Below, piece by piece: positions 1 to 6,384 of a stretch of DNA of 7,658 nt. The notes under the pieces are model-generated. The model made no database searches. It was not told where the DNA came from and saw nothing but the letters and a program-made list of their open reading frames with translations. Every line of letters starts with the position of its first letter. Position 1 is the stretch's first letter. The DNA is from Bacteroidota bacterium (GTDB lineage: Bacteria > Bacteroidota > Bacteroidia > Flavobacteriales > Flavobacteriaceae): contig SMXJ01000011.1 of the NCBI GenBank assembly GCA_004356305.1, forward strand, positions 1 through 7,658, given 5' to 3'. Position numbers and translations under genes: made by a program.

Positions 1-528
1 AGAGCCATCTATTGGTTCATGAATAAAATAGCCGATACCTTTGGGTTCCAAATTGACCCGGGAGCCTACAAGATCATTGAGTTATTGTTCTATGGTATCT
101 TGATCGTTATCGCGTTATATATCATTGTTCGTTTATTGGTCGGAACGAAAGCTTCATCATTCTTTAGTAAAAAGAGCCGTCAACTAGCACCACTCAATAT
201 TCAAGAAGAACATATAGAAGGTGTTGATCTGGATCAATTTATTCTGGATGCGTTAGCCCGGAATAATTATCGCCTTGCGGTACGATATATGTATCTCAAG
301 GTACTTAAAGAACTATCTTTCCGGAATCTTATTTCCTGGCACTTCGACAAAACCAACGGGGATTATTACGAGGAAATTGAAGATCCTCAGCTCAAGGACA
401 ATTTCAAGAAGGTATCCTATCTATATGATCATGTTTGGTATGGTGAGTTTGACCTGGATGCGGGAGGATTTGCCAATGCTCAACTGGATTTTGATCGTTT
501 TACTAAAAACATGAAACATGCTGGATAA
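1..528 (+). CDS. DUF4129 domain membrane protein, 5' partial
   Basis: This is the C-terminal 175 residues of a membrane protein. The frame is open to the first base of the window (R-A-I-Y-W-F before the Met at base 19), so the true start most likely lies upstream and that Met is internal. One hydrophobic helix spans visible residues about 25-46. It is followed by a basic stretch and a cytosolic helical tail. The tail carries the pattern typical of DUF4129: a helix beginning NNYRLAVRYMYL (about 88-99), then a K-T-N-x-x-Y-Y-E-E-I segment (117-126), then V-W-Y-G-E-F (about 145-150). In this family the tail lies next to the membrane and the domain usually occurs beside MoxR and DUF58 genes, as here. 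Its last 11 bases overlap the next gene, which suggests translational coupling. The biochemical role is not known. The family call is firm; membrane topology is inferred from hydrophobicity only. Confidence 0.85.
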   Translation, partial: RAIYWFMNKIADTFGFQIDPGAYKIIELLFYGILIVIALYIIVRLLVGTKASSFFSKKSRQLAPLNIQEEHIEGVDLDQFILDALARNNYRLAVRYMYLKVLKELSFRNLISWHFDKTNGDYYEEIEDPQLKDNFKKVSYLYDHVWYGEFDLDAGGFANAQLDFDRFTKNMKHAG

Positions 529-1705
529 ACGGTCTAAAAATATCGTCATCGTTTTCGGAATAGCCTTACTCCTGATTATGTTCTCTGAAGCAATCCGGCC
601 CCGCCCTGTCAACTGGCGTCCCAGTTACACCGCTGCAGAGAAAATACCTTTTGGCAGCTATGTGCTCTTCGAAGAATTACCAACAATTTTTGGTGAGACA
701 CCTATAGAACAAGTAACCATGGACCCTTATGAATTTATTGTAGATGGTAATTACGTTCAAAATTCAACTTATTTCTTCCTCAACGATGCCATTTTTCTGG
801 ATGAACGCCAGGTGGATGCCTTGATCAAATATGTTTCCGAAGGAAATACCATATTTATGTCGGCAAACAGTTATGGTCATATACTGGAAGACTCTCTGGG
901 GCTATATCCATCGACGGTATATGAATTATTGGAAGAATATGTTTCAACGAACTTCTTCAATTCAGAATTTAAAATGGACTCCATGCCTAAGTATAAAAAA
1001 GGAGTCTATAAAACTATTTTTGATGATATTGACACGCTGAACACAAAGGCATTAGGCTATTTTGAGACAAAGGAGAAAAACGTCGATGAGCTCAATTATA
1101 TCTCGGTAGAAATTGGTGAAGGTCGATTCCTGTTCCACACACTTCCGGAAGCATTTACCAATTATTATATGCTCAATGGAAATCAACGGTATGCGGCACA
1201 AGTACTCTCTTATATTGAAACAGAACATATTTACTGGGACAGTTACCTAAAGTCCGGACGGAAAATAATTTCTTCTCCCATGCGTTTTGTGCTCTCTCAA
1301 CGCCCGTTGAGGTGGTTTTACTACTTGACTATGACAGGACTTCTGCTTTTAGTGTTGTTTATGGCAAAACGAGAACAGCGCATTATCAAAGTCATCAAAC
1401 CTTTGAAAAATACATCGATAGAATTTACAAGGACCATAGGCGACTTGTATTTTCAGCATAAAGATTATACCAATATTATTACCAAAAAAATCACTTATTT
1501 TATGGAACTTATCCGTTCCCATTACTATTTGAGTACTCAGGTCTTAGATGAAGAATTCATTACTAAATTGGCTCATAAAAGTGGTAACGACCACACTAAG
1601 ACCAAAAAACTCATAGATTATATAAATCATTTAAAAGGAAAGTCGCTCCATAATGAAGCAGACCTAATTGAACTGAATAAAAAAACACAAGATTTTAAAA
1701 TATAA
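518..1705 (+). CDS. DUF4350 domain membrane protein
   Basis: The protein has 395 residues with a membrane helix at each end of an extracytoplasmic domain. The first helix is at residues 9-23, preceded by K/R residues. A long domain follows (about 25-262), including the segment ALIKYVSEGNTIFMSAN (101-117), which resembles the Rossmann-like GATase/ThuA-like core common in DUF4350. The second helix is at about 266-283, then a basic cytosolic tail of about 110 residues containing IKPLKNTSIEFTRTIGDLYF (293-312). This arrangement, the length and the place between DUF4129 and MoxR genes fit DUF4350. The ATG lies inside the end of the upstream gene (11-base overlap), so translation is probably coupled; no better start is visible. 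MoxR begins 3 bases after its stop. I infer that the outer domain senses or binds an envelope ligand and the tail contacts the MoxR/DUF58 proteins; neither is shown. Confidence 0.85.
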   Translation: MLDKRSKNIVIVFGIALLLIMFSEAIRPRPVNWRPSYTAAEKIPFGSYVLFEELPTIFGETPIEQVTMDPYEFIVDGNYVQNSTYFFLNDAIFLDERQVDALIKYVSEGNTIFMSANSYGHILEDSLGLYPSTVYELLEEYVSTNFFNSEFKMDSMPKYKKGVYKTIFDDIDTLNTKALGYFETKEKNVDELNYISVEIGEGRFLFHTLPEAFTNYYMLNGNQRYAAQVLSYIETEHIYWDSYLKSGRKIISSPMRFVLSQRPLRWFYYLTMTGLLLLVLFMAKREQRIIKVIKPLKNTSIEFTRTIGDLYFQHKDYTNIITKKITYFMELIRSHYYLSTQVLDEEFITKLAHKSGNDHTKTKKLIDYINHLKGKSLHNEADLIELNKKTQDFKI

Positions 1706-1708
1706 ATT

Positions 1709-2773
1709 ATGGAAGAATCACAAGAAAATCCAAAGGAAAATGCAGAAAATAATCCACAACCGGCATCACCATCAACTTCTGATACTCCACCACAGGAAAA
1801 TGCACTGGAATTTAGTTCAAGGATAGACTTAAAGGACCTACAGAAGGCTGTGAAGAAAATTAAGGACGAATTGGGCAAAGTCATTGTCGGGCAGCACGAT
1901 ATGGTCGAAATGTTGATCGTTAGTATCCTTGCGAACGGACATTCGCTTATAGAAGGAGTGCCGGGTGTTGCCAAGACCATCACCGCAAAATTACTCGCAA
2001 AAACCCTGTCGGTTGATTTTAGCCGAATTCAATTCACACCGGATCTAATGCCGAGTGACATTTTGGGGACCTCGATCTTCAATGTGAAAAATTCCGAATT
2101 TGAATTTAAAAAAGGCCCGATCTTCTCAAATATAATATTGATCGATGAAATTAACCGGGCACCAGCCAAAACGCAAGCGGCTTTGATTGAAGTAATGGAA
2201 GAACGCCAAATCACTTTGGACGGTGTAAAATATGATATGGAACCCCCATTTTTGGTATTTGCCACTCAGAACCCTGTGGAACAAGAAGGAACATATGCAT
2301 TACCCGAAGCGCAATTGGACCGTTTCCTTTTTAAAATAAACGTTCCCTATCCCAGTATTGAAGAAGAACTTATGATATTGGAAAACGAGCACAAACGCGA
2401 AAATAAAAATGTGATGGATTCGGTTGAACCCGTACTGTCTGCGGCTCAGATCTCCGAATATCAGGAGACCATTAAAAAGGTACTCATTGAAAATAATTTG
2501 ATGAAATACATCGCTGCCATTACCGATAATACCCGTGTAAATTCGAATCTATTTTTAGGAGCGTCACCTAGGGCTTCCCTGGCTATAATGAATGCGTCAA
2601 AAGCGATCGCAGCGATGGGTGGAAGAGATTTTGTCACGCCGGATGACATAAAAAAAGTTGCACCCTCCGTATTGCGTCACCGCATTATATTAACACCGGA
2701 GCGCGAAATGGAAGGCCTTACCCCGGACAAAGTAGTACAGCAAATAATTGAGACCATCGAAGTACCAAGATAA
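1709..2773 (+). CDS. MoxR-family AAA+ ATPase
   Basis: This is a 354-residue MoxR-type AAA+ ATPase, a chaperone-like enzyme that uses ATP hydrolysis to remodel or activate partner proteins and typically forms hexamers. All core motifs are present. Walker A is GVPGVAKT (83-90, Lys89). Walker B is LIDE (144-147). Sensor 1 is ATQNP (185-189). The LPEAQLDRF segment (198-206) holds the candidate arginine finger Arg205. Sensor 2 is GASPRAS (284-290, Arg288). The N-terminal ~35 residues are rich in Glu, Asn, Pro, Gln and Ser and look disordered; they precede the conserved helical start of the fold. There is no signal peptide or membrane helix, so it is cytosolic. The DUF58 gene starts 2 bases downstream, the usual MoxR partner arrangement. 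Which MoxR subfamily it belongs to, and its client, cannot be settled from sequence alone. I left the symbol blank because 'moxR' is used loosely. Confidence 0.95.
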   Translation: MEESQENPKENAENNPQPASPSTSDTPPQENALEFSSRIDLKDLQKAVKKIKDELGKVIVGQHDMVEMLIVSILANGHSLIEGVPGVAKTITAKLLAKTLSVDFSRIQFTPDLMPSDILGTSIFNVKNSEFEFKKGPIFSNIILIDEINRAPAKTQAALIEVMEERQITLDGVKYDMEPPFLVFATQNPVEQEGTYALPEAQLDRFLFKINVPYPSIEEELMILENEHKRENKNVMDSVEPVLSAAQISEYQETIKKVLIENNLMKYIAAITDNTRVNSNLFLGASPRASLAIMNASKAIAAMGGRDFVTPDDIKKVAPSVLRHRIILTPEREMEGLTPDKVVQQIIETIEVPR

Positions 2774-2775
2774 AA

Positions 2776-4110
2776 ATGAAGGGATTTCTTAAGAGTTTAT
2801 ACCTCTCCAAACGATTTTTTACGCTCTTGTTCTCAATAGCTATCTTGTTTGTATTCGCCTTTTTCTTTCCCAACCTTTTCGGCCCGGCAAAACTTTTATT
2901 CTTTGTTCTACTCGCTACACTAATATTCGATATTATATTATTGTTCAGAAATAAAACCGGAGTGCAGGCAGAGCGTATTTTGCCTGAAAAACTTTCCAAT
3001 GGAGATGAAAACGTGATAGAGATAACACTTGTGAATCGCTTTCAGTTTCGGGTAAGCCTGAAAATTATTGATGAGTTGCCCGTACAATGGCAGCGCAGAG
3101 ATTTTAAGATCGAGAGTATCCTAAAGCCTTCACAGAAAAAGAAGTTCACTTATCAGGTACGCCCCACAGAACGCGGCGAATATCACTTCGGAAATTTAAA
3201 CGTGTTCGTTTCCACATTCTTAGGCCTGGCATCGAGACGGCAAAAATTTTCCGCCGAAGCCATGGTACCGAATTATCCGTCATTTCTTCAGCTAAAAAAA
3301 TATGCCTTTATAGCGTTTTCCAATCGCTTGAAATTTTTCGGACTGAAAAAAATTCGGCGTATTGGTCATACCATGGAGTTTGAACAGATCAAGGAATATG
3401 TATCAGGAGATGATATGCGAAATATCAACTGGAAAGCTACAGCCAAAAAGAATGCTCTGATGGTGAATCAATTTCAGGATGAAAAATCGCAGCCTGTCTA
3501 TTCTATAATCGACAAAGGAAGGGTGATGAAAATGCCTTTTAACCGGTTGAGTTTATTGGATTACGCCATCAATGCGACTTTAGTGATATCGAATATTGTC
3601 TTGAAAAAACAGGACAAAGCAGGCATGTTCACCTTTTCCCGAAAAGTAGAAGACCGGGTAGTTGCTCAGCGTAAAAGTGCACAGATGCATGTGATACTGG
3701 AGACCCTGTACAATATCACAACCGATTATTCTGAAAGTGATTTCTCACGATTGTATGTGGATGTGAAAAGGCACATTCACCAACGCAGTTTACTTTTGTT
3801 GTACACCAATTTCGAAACCCTTGATGCTTTACATCGTCAATTGAGCTATTTGCAAGCCATAAATAAAACCCATTTGTTGGTTGTTGTCTTTTTTGAAAAT
3901 ACCGAATTGATCGAATTCTCCCGTCAAAACGCCAATTCAACACAAGAGATCTTCGAAAAAACGATTGCCGAAAAATTTATTTACGAAAAGAAACTCATCG
4001 TGAATGAACTCCATAAATACGGTATCCAGACCATCCTCACGGCTCCTGAGAACTTAACGGTGAACACCATCAATAAGTACCTGGAGATAAAAGCCAGAGG
4101 GCTCCTCTAA
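2776..4110 (+). CDS. DUF58 domain (VWA-like) membrane protein
   Basis: The protein has 444 residues. Two closely spaced membrane helices (about 14-31 and 38-57) are followed by a beta-rich region (about 62-165), then the DUF58 signature E-Y-V-S-G-D-D-M-R-N-I-N-W-K-A-T-A-K (207-224) and a von Willebrand factor A-like domain to the C-terminus. DUF58 proteins are the usual partners of MoxR ATPases, and the gene begins 2 bases after the MoxR stop, so joint function is very likely. The first metal-site motif, where VWA domains have DxSxS, reads D246-K-G-R-V here, so metal binding may be altered or lost. I recall similar D-K-[GS]-R versions in related Bacteroidota proteins, so this is probably a lineage trait and not damage. 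The N-terminus should anchor it in the inner membrane with the large domain in the cytosol, where it can meet MoxR. Its substrate is unknown. Confidence 0.92.
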   Translation: MKGFLKSLYLSKRFFTLLFSIAILFVFAFFFPNLFGPAKLLFFVLLATLIFDIILLFRNKTGVQAERILPEKLSNGDENVIEITLVNRFQFRVSLKIIDELPVQWQRRDFKIESILKPSQKKKFTYQVRPTERGEYHFGNLNVFVSTFLGLASRRQKFSAEAMVPNYPSFLQLKKYAFIAFSNRLKFFGLKKIRRIGHTMEFEQIKEYVSGDDMRNINWKATAKKNALMVNQFQDEKSQPVYSIIDKGRVMKMPFNRLSLLDYAINATLVISNIVLKKQDKAGMFTFSRKVEDRVVAQRKSAQMHVILETLYNITTDYSESDFSRLYVDVKRHIHQRSLLLLYTNFETLDALHRQLSYLQAINKTHLLVVVFFENTELIEFSRQNANSTQEIFEKTIAEKFIYEKKLIVNELHKYGIQTILTAPENLTVNTINKYLEIKARGLL

Positions 4111-4154
4111 TGTTACAATTCCTTCGCTCTATCGTCGTCATATAAAAGCAAAAA

Positions 4155-4577
4155 ATGATTCAATTGATTGACTATATACATCGAAAGCGATTCTTTATTT
4201 TCATCTATTGGGCGGTGAAAATAGGTTTAGGACTTGCATTCATTCTCTCTGGTGCCCGAAAACTTCCGGGAGTTAAATTTACATCTATCCCAATATCCGA
4301 TCCCGTGGGACTATTCTTTGAAGGGATGTATGTAACCGGTTTTTATTGGAATTTTATTGGTTATTATCAGATCCTCGTAGGTATATTATTGATGACTCCC
4401 TGGTGGAAGAAATTAACTCCTATACTTATTTTTCCGGTCACCATCAATATTTTTCTCGTCTCTCTATCGCTTCACATGCGAGGCACACCCATCATAACCT
4501 CATTGATGATCTTAGGTAATCTCTATCTTATTATATGGCATCTGAGAACTTATTCGCCCTTACTGAAAATTAAATGA
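4155..4577 (+). CDS. DoxX-like four-helix membrane protein
   Basis: This 140-residue integral membrane protein has four predicted helices (about 14-33, 63-80, 86-105 and 112-131). The S-G-A-R-K-L-P-G turn after helix 1 (32-39) matches the G-x-x-K feature of DoxX-like proteins. DoxX relatives are small inner-membrane proteins, some tied to redox or thiol stress, but for most members, including this one, no reaction is known. The gene starts 44 bases after DUF58. I see neither a terminator nor a TAnnTTTG promoter in that gap, so it is probably read from the same transcript; that does not prove a shared function. The start at 4155 follows an A-rich stretch typical of Bacteroidota leaders. An ATG overlapping the DUF58 stop at 4110 is in the same frame but is closed by a TAA at 4143-4145, so 4155 is the first usable start. 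Confidence 0.75.
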   Translation: MIQLIDYIHRKRFFIFIYWAVKIGLGLAFILSGARKLPGVKFTSIPISDPVGLFFEGMYVTGFYWNFIGYYQILVGILLMTPWWKKLTPILIFPVTINIFLVSLSLHMRGTPIITSLMILGNLYLIIWHLRTYSPLLKIK

Positions 4578-4653
4578 TCAAAGAAAAGCTACACTTCAGC
4601 GTTTAAAATCTACAATTCGGTAAATGAAATTTTTTCCTGCCTGGTTTTCTTTT

Positions 4654-4661
4654 CACTTTTG
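4654..4661 (+). promoter_or_regulatory. Weak candidate -7 element for the DUF2141 gene
   Basis: CACTTTTG matches the Bacteroidota -7 consensus TAnnTTTG with one mismatch and lies about 40 bases before the DUF2141 start, followed by an A-rich leader. I could not find a TTG at the expected -33 spacing, so this is tentative. The remaining sequence between 4578 and 4701 shows no convincing hairpin terminator for the upstream gene. Confidence 0.3.
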
Positions 4662-4701
4662 ACGTGTTCAAAAAAATTAAAACATTAAAAAAACGAATAC
4701 A

Positions 4702-5133
4702 ATGAAAACTATCATCTTAACTATCGCATTAGCAATTTCTACATTTTTTTTAAAAGCACAAACCGACGATGTAGCCTCAGTCGAAGGCACTACCATTACC
4801 GTGACTGTTCCTGTGGCCAGCAATGAAGGTAATGTGATTTTTGGGCTATATGACGAAAACACTTTTATGAAAGCAGCCCCCATTCAAGGGTTGGAAGGCG
4901 AAATAATAGACGGAAAGGCAACCGTAACTTTTACAAACGTCGTGCCGGGTACTTACGGTATTTCTTTATACCATGACAAAAACGGAAACAAAATAATGGA
5001 TTTCGAACCCAATGGGATGCCATTGGAAATGTATGGGGTTTCCAATAATGTCATGAGCTATGGCCCTCCACAATGGAGTGACGCTAAATTTGAAGTTAAC
5101 TCAGCACCAATAGAGCTGGAAATTAGAATGTAA
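4702..5133 (+). CDS. Secreted DUF2141 family protein
   Basis: This 143-residue protein has a clear N-terminal signal peptide: Lys at residue 2, a hydrophobic core at about 4-16 and a probable cut after K-A-Q (18-20). It should therefore be exported to the periplasm or outer envelope. The mature part looks like a small beta-sandwich. The V-P-G-T-Y-G-I-S-L-Y-H-D segment (81-92), the D-K-N-G-N-K-I-M-D acidic loop (92-100) and G-M-P-L-E-M-Y-G-V-S-N-N (105-116) match the DUF2141 pattern. The Asp/Asn-rich loop resembles a calcium-binding loop, but metal binding is inferred. The function of the family is unknown. A terminator follows at 5193-5222, so the gene ends a transcription unit; whether it shares one with the DoxX-like gene 124 bases upstream is open. 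The start is supported by the signal peptide beginning directly at the ATG. Confidence 0.88.
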   Translation: MKTIILTIALAISTFFLKAQTDDVASVEGTTITVTVPVASNEGNVIFGLYDENTFMKAAPIQGLEGEIIDGKATVTFTNVVPGTYGISLYHDKNGNKIMDFEPNGMPLEMYGVSNNVMSYGPPQWSDAKFEVNSAPIELEIRM

Positions 5134-5192
5134 GAAGACAGATGTCGGTATTCGTAAATTCGACGTCAAAATTTACCAGAGACTTTAGACTA

Positions 5193-5222
5193 AAAAAAGC
5201 TATTCTTAAGGATGGTTTTTTT
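5193..5222 (+). terminator. Intrinsic terminator after the DUF2141 gene
   Basis: Bases 5193-5205 pair with 5210-5222 to give a 13-bp stem with a TTAA loop. The lower stem is six A-U pairs formed by the A-run and the T-run, and the upper stem holds C-G and A-U pairs with three G.U wobbles (5199/5216, 5201/5214, 5204/5211). The seven-T tract at 5216-5222 is both stem and U-tract. The wobbles pair only in the + strand RNA (they become A/C mismatches on the other strand), so it should work only for genes read rightwards, which fits its place before oxyR. Confidence 0.7.
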
Positions 5223-5245
5223 ATTATAGAGATAATCTTAAAACC

Positions 5246-5271
5246 CAATCGAAACTATAGATTAAATCAAT
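5246..5271 (+). promoter_or_regulatory. Candidate OxyR operator upstream of oxyR
   Basis: The tetramers CAAT (5246-5249), ATAG (5257-5260) and CAAT (5268-5271) are each separated by 7 bases, as in the enterobacterial OxyR site built from ATAG/CTAT tetramers. The core 5257-5271 (ATAGATTAAATCAAT) matches the ATAGnTnnnAnCTAT half of that consensus with one mismatch, including the internal T and A. A fourth tetramer at 5235-5238 is poor. The site sits 10-35 bases upstream of the -7 element, where bound protein could block RNA polymerase, which suggests autoregulation. The E. coli consensus may not apply in Bacteroidota, and AT-rich DNA gives chance matches. Confidence 0.35.
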
Positions 5272-5280
5272 ACAAATAGG

Positions 5281-5288
5281 TATCTTTG
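5281..5288 (+). promoter_or_regulatory. -7 promoter element of oxyR
   Basis: TATCTTTG is an exact match to the Bacteroidota -7 consensus TAnnTTTG. It lies 17 bases before the oxyR ATG and just after a terminator, where a promoter is needed. That leaves a very short leader of roughly ten to fifteen bases. No TTG occurs at the usual -33 spacing; the nearest is a TTA at 5262-5264, with a 16-base gap. Confidence 0.6.
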
Positions 5289-5305
5289 ATAAAATGTCCT
5301 AAAAG

Positions 5306-6241
5306 ATGACAATTACCCAATTAAAATATGTTTTAGCAGTCGCCAAGCATCGAAACTTCACCAAAGCGGCCGAAAAGACATTTGTTACTCAGCCTACATT
5401 GAGTATGCAAATTCAAAAATTGGAGGACGAATTGGATATTTTGATCTTCGATCGCAGCAAAAAGCCCATTGAATTAACCGCCGTTGGCAAAAAGATCGTG
5501 AATCAAGCAAAGAATATTGTCAATGAAGCAGATAGGATGCAGGATGTGGTGGATCAGGAAAAAGGGTTTATCGGAGGTGAGTTTAGATTGGGGATCATCC
5601 CTACGATCATGCCTACGTTGTTACCTATGTTCTTAAAGACCTTTATCGTAAAATACCCTAAGGTTCAGCTCATAATAGAAGAAGTAGCTACTCATGAGAT
5701 AATTACAAAGATCTCCGATGGTCATATGGACGGTGCTATAGCCGCAACGCCTTTGTACATGGATATAATAAAAGAACGTCCATTGTATTACGAGCCGTTT
5801 GTTGGATATATTCCGGAAGGACATCGTTTATTCAATAAAGAAAGAATTGAAAGCAATGATCTGGATATTCACGATATTTTATTATTGGAAGATGGTCATT
5901 GTTTTCGGGACGGAGTTATAAACCTATGCAAATCTTCAAAAATGGCTAAGGATGATTCGTTTCAGTTGGAGAGTGGCAGTTTTGAAACATTGATCAAATT
6001 GACTCATGAGGGTTTGGGAATGACACTGTTACCCTATTTACATACTCTTGATATTTCGAAAGATCAAAAAAAATACCTCCGGTTTTTTAAAGAACCTTCT
6101 CCTGCCAGGGAGGTGAGTATTATCTATAACAAGAGCGAATTGAAATTACAGATCATCAATGCGATGTATGATGTTATTGCCGGTATCATTAGGGGTGCCA
6201 TCCGATTTCAGGATGTGAAGATCATAAGTCCGGTGAAGTAA
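5306..6241 (+). CDS. oxyR: Peroxide-sensing LysR-type regulator OxyR
   Basis: OxyR is a cytosolic transcription factor that senses hydrogen peroxide by forming a disulfide and then activates genes such as catalase, alkyl hydroperoxide reductase and dps. This copy has 311 residues, close to the family length. The LysR helix-turn-helix is at about 2-60, with N-F-T-K-A-A-E at 17-23 and T-Q-P-T-L-S-M-Q-I-Q-K-L-E at 28-40. A linker helix and the regulatory domain (about 92-300) follow. The redox motif L-L-L-E-D-G-H-C199-F-R-D-G-V-I-N-L-C208 keeps both sensor cysteines at the same positions and spacing as in E. coli OxyR, and no other cysteine is present. The G-x-G-M-T-L-L-P segment (236-243) is also typical. 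The gene is monocistronic between two terminators with its own -7 element. Its target genes are not in this window. The start at 5306 is the normal LysR beginning (M-T-I-T-Q-L-K-Y). Confidence 0.97.
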   Translation: MTITQLKYVLAVAKHRNFTKAAEKTFVTQPTLSMQIQKLEDELDILIFDRSKKPIELTAVGKKIVNQAKNIVNEADRMQDVVDQEKGFIGGEFRLGIIPTIMPTLLPMFLKTFIVKYPKVQLIIEEVATHEIITKISDGHMDGAIAATPLYMDIIKERPLYYEPFVGYIPEGHRLFNKERIESNDLDIHDILLLEDGHCFRDGVINLCKSSKMAKDDSFQLESGSFETLIKLTHEGLGMTLLPYLHTLDISKDQKKYLRFFKEPSPAREVSIIYNKSELKLQIINAMYDVIAGIIRGAIRFQDVKIISPVK

Positions 6242-6343
6242 TTATTTTGCCAAAATCAGGCCCCAATAAGGAAAGTTGTATAAAATCCTGAAAACGTTTT
6301 AAATAATAGGTATCTCATGGCAATTTCAATTCACCATCGGATA

Positions 6344-6381
6344 AAATAATAAAGCCTCCGGTTCCGGAGGCTTTATTATTT
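6344..6381. terminator. Bidirectional terminator between oxyR and the 64-aa gene
   Basis: Bases 6344-6360 pair perfectly with 6365-6381 to form a 17-bp stem with a GTTC tetraloop (GAAC on the other strand). The upper ten pairs around CCTCCG/CGGAGG are GC-rich, and the base is made of A-U pairs that supply T-rich flanks on both strands. It lies about 100 bases after the oxyR stop and 3 bases past the stop of the convergent gene at 6385-6579, so it should end transcription from both sides. Confidence 0.9.
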
Positions 6382-6384
6382 CTA

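Noticed and set aside
19..528. Taking the Met at base 19 as the true start of the DUF4129 protein.
   Set aside because: The frame stays open to base 1 and only a short N-terminus would precede the membrane helix, whereas family members carry a longer N-terminal part. The gene is better described as 5' partial.
831..1040. An open frame of 69 codons inside the DUF4350 gene, and similar overlapping frames elsewhere (for example 1627-1983 minus, 2718-2999 minus, 6839-7054 plus).
   Set aside because: Each lies wholly or mostly within a gene with clear family motifs in another frame, and their translations have no recognisable motifs or sensible start context.
5154..5176. Inverted repeat GTAAATT-N9-AATTTAC just after the DUF2141 stop.
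   Set aside because: The stem is only 7 bp, nearly all A-U and without a T-tract. The adjacent 5193-5222 hairpin is the better terminator.
6244..6300. Small perfect palindromes ATTTTG-C-CAAAAT (6244-6256) and AAAACGTTTT (6291-6300) in the oxyR 3' region.
   Set aside because: They have spacers too short for RNA hairpins and no promoter nearby. The strong terminator at 6344-6381 already explains the end of the transcript, so no function can be supported.
5275..6315. The 11-mer AATAGGTATCT occurs at 5275-5285 (oxyR promoter) and again at 6305-6315 (after oxyR), flanking the gene like a direct repeat.
   Set aside because: A few shared 11-mers are expected by chance in a window this size, more so in AT-rich DNA. 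The flanks do not extend the match, and nothing else suggests a mobile element or integration event.
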